Part shown: in pieces, positions 7,433 through 12,376 of the stretch
Position numbering within the stretch: the stretch's first letter is position 1
Layout: every line of letters begins with the position of its first letter
NCBI GenBank assembly: GCA_016875255.1
Contig: VGRU01000093.1
Location: 1-12,376, forward strand
DNA length: 12,376 nucleotides
Direction: 5' to 3'
Source of the DNA: Deltaproteobacteria bacterium
Lineage (GTDB): Bacteria > Desulfobacterota > BSN033 > UBA1163
Notes under the pieces: generated by a model
Seen by the model: only the letters and a program-made list of their open reading frames with translations
Database searches by the model: none
What the model was told of the DNA's origin: nothing
Made by a program: the position numbers and the translations under genes

Positions 7433-7630
7433 GTGCCAAAAATAAAGACGAACCGTGGAGCGGCAAAACGATTCAAAAAAACCGGAACCGGAAAGGTGAA
7501 GGCGAAAAGGGCGTTCGCACGGCATATCCTGACGAAGAAGGCAGCCAATCGGAAGCGAGGCCTGAGAAGACCGAAGGTGATCAGCAAGACGGATATGAAA
7601 GGGATCGAGAAATTGATTCCCTATCTATAA
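7433..7630 (+). CDS. rpmI: 50S ribosomal protein L35
   Basis: L35 is a small basic protein of the large ribosomal subunit. The 65-residue product has the family's usual length and hallmark sequence: [20 protein letters not shown] at the N terminus, the [10 protein letters not shown] segment and the C-terminal half [14 protein letters not shown]. The start is GTG at 7433, with AAGGAGGAG (7421-7429) about 5 bases upstream, and the second residue is the conserved proline. It lies between infC and rplT, as in most bacteria. Confidence 0.97.
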   Translation: MPKIKTNRGAAKRFKKTGTGKVKAKRAFARHILTKKAANRKRGLRRPKVISKTDMKGIEKLIPYL

Positions 7631-7657
7631 TAAGTACGAAAGTAATAAATGATTGGC

Positions 7658-7711
7658 GTAGGGCAGGGCTTCAGCCCTGCGTTACGAAGCAAGCCTAAAG
7701 GCTTGCCCTAC
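7658..7711. repeat. 54-bp double-hairpin REP-like element, rpmI-rplT spacer
   Basis: The outer arms GTAGGGCA (7658-7665) and TGCCCTAC (7704-7711) are perfect inverted repeats. They enclose two perfect hairpins, GCAGGGCT/AGCCCTGC (7663-7680) and GCAAGCCT/AGGCTTGC (7689-7706), which compete slightly with the outer stem for a few bases. The whole could fold as a three-way junction. ACTTTTT follows the outer stem, so partial terminator activity ahead of rplT is possible. Similar double-hairpin repeats are, from memory, dispersed in several deltaproteobacterial and environmental genomes; copy number cannot be seen here. Confidence 0.8.
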
Positions 7712-7738
7712 ACTTTTTAATTAGGAGGATGAACGACG

Positions 7739-8098
7739 ATGCCACGGGTAAAAGGTGGACCGAAGACCAGAGCGAGAAGAAAAAAGGTCTTAAAGATGGC
7801 CAAGGGTTATGTGGGGGGACGGAGCCGGCTCTATCGGACAGCCGTGGATGCTGTTCACCGAGCCCTTGCTTATGCCTATAGGGACCGCAGGGCAAGAAAG
7901 AGAGATTTTCGGAGGTTGTGGATCACCCGGATCAATGCGGCGGCGAGGATCCATGGCTTATCCTACAGTTCTCTGATGGATGCCTTGAAGAAAGCGCATA
8001 TCGAATTGGACCGAAAGATATTGGCTGATCTGGCAGTGAGCGACCCCGGCGCTTTTTTAAAGATTGTTGAGAAGGCCAAGGCAATGAAGGGACAATGA
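7739..8098 (+). CDS. rplT: 50S ribosomal protein L20
   Basis: L20 binds 23S rRNA early in 50S assembly and, in E. coli and Bacillus, represses its own operon by binding the mRNA. The 119-residue product has the standard length and the conserved start [20 protein letters not shown], then [48 protein letters not shown] and the C-terminal [17 protein letters not shown]. The ATG at 7739 is 10 bases after AGGAGG (7723-7728); an ATG touching that SD at 7729 is out of frame and too close. The rpmI spacer is longer than usual because of the 54-bp repeat. Confidence 0.98.
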   Translation: MPRVKGGPKTRARRKKVLKMAKGYVGGRSRLYRTAVDAVHRALAYAYRDRRARKRDFRRLWITRINAAARIHGLSYSSLMDALKKAHIELDRKILADLAVSDPGAFLKIVEKAKAMKGQ

Positions 8099-8165
8099 AC
8101 CTTAAACGTTGAACCATGAACCAAACCCGTTGGAAGGATGGAATGATGGAATAATGGAAAATTGG
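8099..8165. repeat. Short-repeat array E, left part, after rplT
   Basis: Starting in the rplT stop codon (TGA 8096), the DNA reads as 7-bp units TGAACCT, TAAACGT, TGAACCA, TGAACCA, AACCCGT. It then changes to 8-bp units TGGAAGGA, TGGAATGA, TGGAATAA, TGGAAAAT (8131-8162). The 18 bp at 8148-8165 match the inverted copy at 8396-8413 at 17 of 18 positions. This array was therefore a palindrome before the MITE-like element landed in its middle. Confidence 0.7.
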
Positions 8166-8172
8166 GTTAAAA
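8165..8172. repeat. 8-bp target-site duplication, left of MITE copy 1
   Basis: GGTTAAAA directly abuts the left terminal repeat and is repeated exactly at 8371-8378 directly after the right terminal repeat, as expected from a transposition event. Confidence 0.85.
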
Positions 8173-8370
8173 GTAACACTTTAGCTGTTTGAAAATCTTT
8201 GTAAAATCCCTCCCGACCTCCCTTTGCCAAAGGGAGGAGATAGGGGTTTCCCCCTTTGGTAATCTTTTCCCTGCCAAAGGCAGGCAAAGGGGGATTAAGG
8301 GGGATTTTATGATGATTCTTTTGATCAATTAACTCATAAAACTCCTTTTTTCATAAGGCTAAAGTGTTAC
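8173..8370 (-). mobile_element. MITE-like element, copy 1 (198 bp)
   Basis: The ends are perfect 13-bp inverted repeats, GTAACACTTTAGC (8173-8185) and GCTAAAGTGTTAC (8358-8370); looser similarity runs about 10 bp further in. Both sides carry the 8-bp duplication GGTTAAAA. Inside are a perfect 9-bp hairpin (8217-8225 with 8229-8237) and a nested one (8250-8258 with 8285-8293, enclosing 8270-8275 with 8279-8284). There is no transposase or credible reading frame. The reverse complement aligns over its whole length with 12107-12324. It lies in the 370-bp rplT-pheS spacer and would be transcribed through if the cluster is one operon. Strand is given relative to copy 2. The GTAA tips and 8-bp duplications recall IS66-family ends, which is an inference from memory. 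Confidence 0.9.
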
Positions 8371-8378
8371 GGTTAAAA
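8371..8378. repeat. 8-bp target-site duplication, right of MITE copy 1
   Basis: GGTTAAAA is an exact match to 8165-8172 and directly abuts the right terminal repeat. It also begins a run that forms the palindrome TTAAAAAAGTTTTTTAA (8373-8389). Confidence 0.85.
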
Positions 8379-8395
8379 AAGTTTTTTAAGTTTAT

Positions 8396-8413
8396 CCAAT
8401 CTTCCATTATTCC
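8396..8413. repeat. Short-repeat array E, right arm
   Basis: The 18 bases 8396-8413 are the reverse complement of 8148-8165 with a single mismatch. They form the right arm of the palindrome interrupted by the MITE-like element. Beyond it, TTCATTGTTCATTG (8420-8433) continues a loose 7-bp period (TTCATTG twice) and echoes, in inverted orientation, the TGAACCA units of the left part. Confidence 0.65.
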
Positions 8414-8468
8414 GAAATTTCATTGTTCATTGTCTATCCCACATCAGGGTCTTCAGAGGAAGAGATCG

Positions 8469-9485
8469 TTGAAAGAGGAGTTGGAAAAGATTCGAGAGGA
8501 GTGCCAGGCTTCCCTCGGTCTGGCAAGGACCGAGCCGGAGATCTCCGACATCCGGGTCAATGTGCTGGGGAGGAAGGGGAGCCTGACGCAACTTCTCAAG
8601 AGGTTGGGAACGCTTCCAGAGGATGAGCGAAGAGAGATAGGCCGAAGGGCGAATGAGATCAAAGAAGATCTGGAGGCAAGGGTGGAAGAGTGCCTCCGGC
8701 GCATCCAGGAACAGGAGAGAACGGAAGCGCTGGAAAGGGAGAAGATTGATGTGACCCTTCCTGGCAGGAGGATGATTTTAGGGAGAAAGCATCCCCTCAC
8801 TCAAACTCTGGATGAGATCATCCATATCTTCTCACGATTAGGCTTTGAAGTGGTGGAAGGTCCGGAAGTGGAATTGGACTATTACAATTTCGAAGCCCTC
8901 AACATTCCAAAAGGGCATCCTGCCAGGGAGATGCAGGCCACCTTCTTTATCTCAGACGATGTGGTTTTGAGAACGCATACCTCTCCTGTCCAGGTGAGGA
9001 CCATGGAAAAAAAGAGGCCGCCTGTCCGTGTGATCTGCCCGGGAGCGGTCTATCGGTGCGATTCGGATCCGACTCATTCCCCCATGTTTCATCAGGTGGA
9101 AGGGCTTCTGGTGGACAGGGGAATCACCTTTTCAGACCTCAAAGGGATATTGACCGTCTTTGTTCACCAAATGTTTGGTAAGGAAACGAAGCTGAGGTTC
9201 CGCCCCAGTTTTTTTCCCTTTACAGAGCCGAGCGCCGAGATAGACATCGAATGTTTTATCTGCGAGGGAAAAGGGTGCGGAGTCTGCTCCGGCACAGGAT
9301 GGCTCGAAATTTTAGGCTCCGGCATGGTCGATCCTGCTGTCTACCGGTTCGTTGACTACGACCCGGAAGAGGTGACCGGGTTTGCCTTTGGGATGGGGAT
9401 CGAACGGATCGCGATGCTCAAGTACGGCATCAACGACATTCGCCTCTTCTTCACGAATGATTTGAGGTTTTTGAAACAATTTTAG
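8469..9485 (+). CDS. pheS: Phenylalanyl-tRNA synthetase alpha subunit
   Basis: PheS is the catalytic subunit of the (alpha-beta)2 enzyme that charges tRNA-Phe. I place the start at TTG 8469, where homologues begin ([11 protein letters not shown]); AGAGGAAGAG (8455-8464) provides a Shine-Dalgarno about 8 bases before it. This gives 338 residues, a normal length. The N-terminal coiled coil binds tRNA. The class II core shows [22 protein letters not shown] and motif 3 [17 protein letters not shown] (304-320). A CX2C-X4-CX2C cluster (C262, C265, C270, C273) precedes [13 protein letters not shown], as in Bacillus-type PheS and unlike E. coli. A longer open frame from GTG 8364 begins inside the right end of the MITE-like element and is rejected as a start. 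Confidence 0.95.
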   Translation: MKEELEKIREECQASLGLARTEPEISDIRVNVLGRKGSLTQLLKRLGTLPEDERREIGRRANEIKEDLEARVEECLRRIQEQERTEALEREKIDVTLPGRRMILGRKHPLTQTLDEIIHIFSRLGFEVVEGPEVELDYYNFEALNIPKGHPAREMQATFFISDDVVLRTHTSPVQVRTMEKKRPPVRVICPGAVYRCDSDPTHSPMFHQVEGLLVDRGITFSDLKGILTVFVHQMFGKETKLRFRPSFFPFTEPSAEIDIECFICEGKGCGVCSGTGWLEILGSGMVDPAVYRFVDYDPEEVTGFAFGMGIERIAMLKYGINDIRLFFTNDLRFLKQF

Positions 9486-9540
9486 ATTGCGGAATGCGGA
9501 TTGCGGATTTAAAATCCGAATTCCGAAATCCGAAATCGGC
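9486..9540. repeat. Heptamer palindromic array C, pheS-pheT spacer
   Basis: Beginning at the last base of the pheS stop, units GATTGCG, GAATGCG, GATTGCG, GATTT (9485-9510) meet an inverted set. Its reverse complement reads GATTTCG, GATTTCG, GAATTCG, GATTT (9512-9537). The arms match at about 21 of 26 positions in 7-bp register, with CGGATT/AATCCG (9504-9518) as the tip. The RNA would form a long imperfect hairpin just before the pheT Shine-Dalgarno. Confidence 0.8.
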
Positions 9541-9552
9541 AATGGGAGTATC

Positions 9553-11961
9553 ATGAAGGTATCTCTCAACTGGCTCAAAGATTATGTCGATACCCGGATG
9601 GACCTGAAGGAATTGGTCAACCTTCTGACCATGGGAGGATTGGAGGTTGAGGCAGCCACGCCTATGGGGCAGGGGTTTGAAAAGATCGTTGTGGCTGAGA
9701 TTCAATCGATCCGGAGACACCCCAACGCGGACCGTCTTTCCCTGGTCGAGGCAAGAACCCCTGATGGGAAATTTTCGGTCGTCTGCGGCGCCACAAATAT
9801 CCGGGAGGGGCAGAGGGTTCCTCTGGCTGTTGTCGGAGCAAAACTCCCGAACGGTGTTGAGATCAAAAAGTCTAAGATCAGGGGAGAGGTTTCCGAAGGG
9901 ATGCTCTGTTCGGAGATCGAACTGGGGTTGGGCCAGGACGCTTCCGGGATTATGATCCTCGATTCCGATGCCTCTCTTGGCGTGAACTTAGGCGAGGCCC
10001 TCGACTTAGCGGATACGATTCTCGATATCAGCGTCACACCGAACCGCCCGGACTGCCTCTGTGTGATTGGAGTCGCCAGAGAGATCGCAGCCCTCACCGA
10101 TCAGCGGCTCAAATATCCAACCCTGTCGCTCTCTGACGCGAGCAGCGAGATTCATCAGAGAACCTCGGTGACCCTTCAGGACCCGGATCTCTGCCCCCGA
10201 TATGTGGCGCGCATGATCGAAGGAGTGACGATCGGTCCCTCTCCGCATTGGATGCGGAACCGATTGGAGAAGGTGGGCATTCGCTCCATCAATAATGTCG
10301 TCGATGTGACCAACTATGTGATGATGGAGTATGGTCAGCCCTTGCACGCCTTTGATTTTGAACTGTTGGAAGAGGGGAGAATCGTGGTCCGCAGAGCTCA
10401 TACAAGCGAAGAGTTTGTCACGCTCGACGGAGTCAAGAGAACCCTGGATGAAGAGATGCTGATGATCTGCGATGGGGTCAAACCGGTGGCCATTGCCGGC
10501 GTCATGGGAGGGCTCAACTCGGAGATCAGGGCCCAGACCCGAACCGTCCTTTTAGAGAGCGCTTACTTTCACCCAATGAACAATCGAAGGACTTCTAAAA
10601 AGCTCGGGTTTGAGACAGAGGCCTCCTACCGGTTTGGAAGGGGGATCGATTACGGAGGGTGTCTGAATGCTGCCAACCGCGCGGCCTCAATGATTCAGAA
10701 ATTATCCGGAGGCAGGGTGATGGAAGGAGCGGTGGATGCTTATCCGAAACCCATCCGGCCCAACCCGATCCGTTTGAGCGTCTCCGGAGTGAACCGTATC
10801 CTGGGAACGGAGATCTCGACAAAACAGATAAAAACTTATTTGACGAACCTGGAGTTGGATGTCCGTCAGGAGGATGAGGAGAAACTGATCGTAACCCCTC
10901 CTTCCTTTCGCGGCGATCTCGAGAGGGAGATCGACCTGATCGAAGAGGTGGCGCGCATGGATGGATATGAAAAGATTCCACTCACCCTTCCCCAAGGGCC
11001 GCCTTCTTCCGAAGAGATGAGCCGGGAGTTGACCTTTGAACAGAAGGCAAAAGATCTCCTTATCCGGCATGGTTTTTTCGAAGTGGTCACCTATAGCTTT
11101 ACGGCTCCAATCTCCTTGAATGGCCTCTGCCTTTCTCCGGACGATCCGAGGAGACAGTGTCTTCCAATTCTGAACCCTCTGACAGCGGACTCTTCCGTTA
11201 TGAGAACCTCTTTGATTCCTGGTCTGATGGAGACAGCCCGTTACAATCTCTCTCATAAGAATGTGAACCTGAGGATCTTCGAATTGAAGAAAACCTATCT
11301 GCCCGCACAGGGGGAACGACTCCCAAAAGAAGTCAAATATCTTACAGGTTTGGCCATGGGAATGGATGGAGAAATCCATTGGGCCTCGTCAGTGAGGGGG
11401 ATCGATTTTTACGATGTCAAGGGCTGCATCGAGGATCTGTTCGAATTCCTTCAGGTCAAAGGAGCCCTATTTGACAAGGCCGGGGATATCCCTTATCTTC
11501 ATCCAGGGAAGTCGTCGAAAATCCTTCTCGGAGGAGAGGTGCTGGGGGTTCTGGGGGAGGTCCATCCGGAAACGTTAAGCCATTACGAGATTCCCGGGAA
11601 GGCCTATCTCTTCGAAATCGATTTCGACCGGATGGTGAAGAATGGAGTTGGAGAAAAAAAGTTTCGGCCCCTCCCGAAATTCCCTGCGGTCCACCGGGAC
11701 CTCTCTCTCGTGGTCGAGGATCACCTCGAAGCGGAAAAGGTGGAAGAGGCCATCCGTTTGTTTGACCAACCCTTTATCGACGAAATCAAGCTCTTTGATG
11801 TCTATCGGGGAGCCCCGGTTCCCCACGGGAAGAAAAGCATCTCTTATCGAATCCGATATCAAGCCGGCGACCGGACTCTGACGGACGATGAAGTGAATCA
11901 ATATCATGAGAAGGTCATCTCCAGGTTGAAGGGAGTCTTTAAAGCGGAATTGAGAGGATAA
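9553..11961 (+). CDS. pheT: Phenylalanyl-tRNA synthetase beta subunit
   Basis: PheT is the large partner of PheS; it recognises and edits tRNA-Phe. From ATG 9553 the product is 802 residues (E. coli 795) and begins MKVSLNWLKDYVD as homologues do. GGGAG (9544-9548) lies a close 4 bases before the start. Domains in order are an EMAP/OB-type tRNA-binding domain (FEKIVVAEIQSIRRHPNADR to SEGMLCSEIELGL), the B3/B4 editing region (VTLDGVKRTLDEEMLMICDG, AIAGVMGGLNSEI), the B5 domain (PIRLSVSGVNRILGTEIS), a degenerate class II core, and the C-terminal anticodon-binding FDX-ACB domain (FPAVHRDLSLVVEDH to GVFKAELRG). A longer frame from TTG 9487 translates array C and is not used. Confidence 0.97.
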   Translation: MKVSLNWLKDYVDTRMDLKELVNLLTMGGLEVEAATPMGQGFEKIVVAEIQSIRRHPNADRLSLVEARTPDGKFSVVCGATNIREGQRVPLAVVGAKLPNGVEIKKSKIRGEVSEGMLCSEIELGLGQDASGIMILDSDASLGVNLGEALDLADTILDISVTPNRPDCLCVIGVAREIAALTDQRLKYPTLSLSDASSEIHQRTSVTLQDPDLCPRYVARMIEGVTIGPSPHWMRNRLEKVGIRSINNVVDVTNYVMMEYGQPLHAFDFELLEEGRIVVRRAHTSEEFVTLDGVKRTLDEEMLMICDGVKPVAIAGVMGGLNSEIRAQTRTVLLESAYFHPMNNRRTSKKLGFETEASYRFGRGIDYGGCLNAANRAASMIQKLSGGRVMEGAVDAYPKPIRPNPIRLSVSGVNRILGTEISTKQIKTYLTNLELDVRQEDEEKLIVTPPSFRGDLEREIDLIEEVARMDGYEKIPLTLPQGPPSSEEMSRELTFEQKAKDLLIRHGFFEVVTYSFTAPISLNGLCLSPDDPRRQCLPILNPLTADSSVMRTSLIPGLMETARYNLSHKNVNLRIFELKKTYLPAQGERLPKEVKYLTGLAMGMDGEIHWASSVRGIDFYDVKGCIEDLFEFLQVKGALFDKAGDIPYLHPGKSSKILLGGEVLGVLGEVHPETLSHYEIPGKAYLFEIDFDRMVKNGVGEKKFRPLPKFPAVHRDLSLVVEDHLEAEKVEEAIRLFDQPFIDEIKLFDVYRGAPVPHGKKSISYRIRYQAGDRTLTDDEVNQYHEKVISRLKGVFKAELRG

Positions 11962-11963
11962 AT

Positions 11964-12106
11964 ACTAAACTCGAAACCCTAAACTCTAAACAAACTCAAA
12001 TGCCCAAAATACAAAACTCAAAACTGCATGACTTAACAACCGGAGAAGTCCAGATAAGCCTTTTTGAACATTTGGATTTTGAGTTTTGTGTTTATTTAGG
12101 GTTTAG
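11964..12106. repeat. Heptamer palindromic array D after pheT, left arm and start of right arm
   Basis: Two bases after the pheT stop come 7-bp units ACTAAAC, TCGAAAC, CCTAAAC, TCTAAAC (11964-11991). ACAAAACTCAAAA (12011-12023) is perfectly inverted at 12077-12089, and AAACCCTAAA (11974-11983) at 12095-12104. If the MITE-like element and one target duplication are removed, the right arm continues into 12333-12352. The arms are then about 50 bp each (11973-12023 against 12077-12106 plus 12333-12352), in 7-bp register around a 53-bp loop. No gene or clear U-tailed terminator is seen here. Confidence 0.7.
12099..12106. repeat. 8-bp target-site duplication, left of MITE copy 2
   Basis: GGGTTTAG abuts the left terminal repeat of copy 2 and recurs exactly at 12325-12332. 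It is part of array D, so the duplicated target is itself repeat DNA. Confidence 0.85.
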
Positions 12107-12324
12107 GTATCACTTTAGCATTTTGAAAAAAGAGTTTTACGAGTCAGTTGACCAAAAGATTCATCATAAAATCCCCTCGGTTTCGAGTCGCAACGACCTT
12201 AATCCCCCTTTGCCTGCCTTTGGCAGGGAAAAGATTACCAAAGGGGGAAACCCTTATCTCCTCCCTTTGGCAAAGGGAGGTCGGGAGGGATTTTACAAAG
12301 ATTTTCAAAACGCTAAAGTGTTAC
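12107..12324 (+). mobile_element. MITE-like element, copy 2 (218 bp), inverted relative to copy 1
   Basis: The ends are GTATCACTTTAGC (12107-12119) and GCTAAAGTGTTAC (12312-12324), a 13-bp inverted repeat with one mismatch, flanked by the 8-bp duplication GGGTTTAG. The sequence matches the reverse complement of copy 1 throughout. The right half, from 12198 on, differs at only a few positions by eye; the left half is more diverged. A 21-bp stretch (12177-12197) is absent from copy 1, and one base is missing near 12130, which explains the 20-bp length difference. An open frame (12000-12332) crosses the element but looks non-coding. Confidence 0.9.
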
Positions 12325-12332
12325 GGGTTTAG
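12325..12332. repeat. 8-bp target-site duplication, right of MITE copy 2
   Basis: GGGTTTAG is an exact match to 12099-12106 and directly abuts the right terminal repeat. Confidence 0.85.
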
Positions 12333-12352
12333 TTTTTAGAGTTTTGGGTTTC
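12333..12352. repeat. Array D, remainder of right arm
   Basis: This stretch ends in GGGTTTC (12346-12352), the exact inverse of GAAACCC at 11973-11979, and contains TTTAGAGTTTT, inverse to the AAACTCTAAA region of the left arm. It continues the array D right arm across the inserted element. The last 24 bases of the window show no recognisable feature. Confidence 0.6.
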
Positions 12353-12376
12353 ATTTCGTGCTTCGGATTTACACCC

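Noticed and set aside
8102..8287. 61-codon frame on - strand after rplT
   Set aside because: It is the counterpart of the frame in MITE copy 2 (shared ITKGGNPYLLPLAKGG-like stretch). Being shared only between two transposed repeats is not evidence of coding.
8371..8468. Phe-rich leader peptide (pheM-like) attenuating pheS
   Set aside because: A few TTT codons occur, but the frame has no stop before pheS and there is no terminator/antiterminator pair; the T-rich run is explained by array E and the target duplication.
9487..9552. TTG start giving pheT 22 extra residues
   Set aside because: The extension translates palindromic array C. ATG 9553 has an SD and matches the conserved PheT N terminus.
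12000..12332. 110-codon open frame on + after pheT
   Set aside because: It runs through the heptamer array and then the mobile element. The part inside the element is the same translation that copy 1 gives on the minus strand, so it follows from repeat DNA. No Shine-Dalgarno or protein family resemblance.

Overview
This window looks like a chromosomal segment of a mid-GC, Gram-negative-type bacterium, most plausibly a deltaproteobacterium in the broad sense (Desulfobacterota/Myxococcota relatives). The reasons are the tsaD-rsmA adjacency, an infC gene whose only sensible start is a rare AUC codon (as reported for Myxococcus), and gene spacers filled with small palindromic repeats. The lineage is an inference. 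All protein genes are ordinary core genes on the + strand. The unusual material is in the spacers between them.

Layout. 1-892: 3' part of tsaD (tRNA t6A synthesis). 893-1061: a spacer with a degenerate heptamer array and two facing 28-bp palindromes. 1062-1895: rsmA (16S rRNA dimethylation). 1972-4560: clpB (disaggregase). 4561-4858: a textbook sigma70-type promoter, a tRNA-Val(GAC) gene, and a strong hairpin in the leader of thrS. 4859-11961: the classical translation cluster thrS-infC-rpmI-rplT-pheS-pheT (threonyl-tRNA synthetase, IF3, L35, L20, and both subunits of phenylalanyl-tRNA synthetase). It may be transcribed from the promoter ahead of the tRNA, since no clear terminator lies between. 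Three of its six genes appear to use non-AUG starts (infC AUC, rpmI GUG, pheS UUG).

Spacers. Every junction in the thrS-pheT cluster carries palindromic repeat DNA. Four of them (after thrS, infC, rplT and pheS), plus the regions after pheT and tsaD, hold degenerate tandem 7- or 8-bp units that begin at or within a few bases of the upstream stop codon. In the cluster spacers they run into an inverted set of similar units. The rpmI-rplT junction instead holds a 54-bp double-hairpin element.

Main discovery. Two copies, in opposite orientation, of a non-coding element of about 200 bp lie after rplT (8173-8370) and after pheT (12107-12324). Each has 13-bp terminal inverted repeats (GTAACACTTTAGC, with one mismatch in copy 2), an internal hairpin-rich core, and a perfect 8-bp target-site duplication (GGTTAAAA and GGGTTTAG). 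This is a MITE-like transposable element. The 8-bp duplication and the GTAA tip suggest mobilisation by an IS66-type transposase, but that assignment is from memory. Both copies sit inside the palindromic short-repeat arrays, so the region is a nest of repeats within repeats.

No CRISPR array, transposase gene, toxin-antitoxin pair, defence system or biosynthetic cluster was seen.
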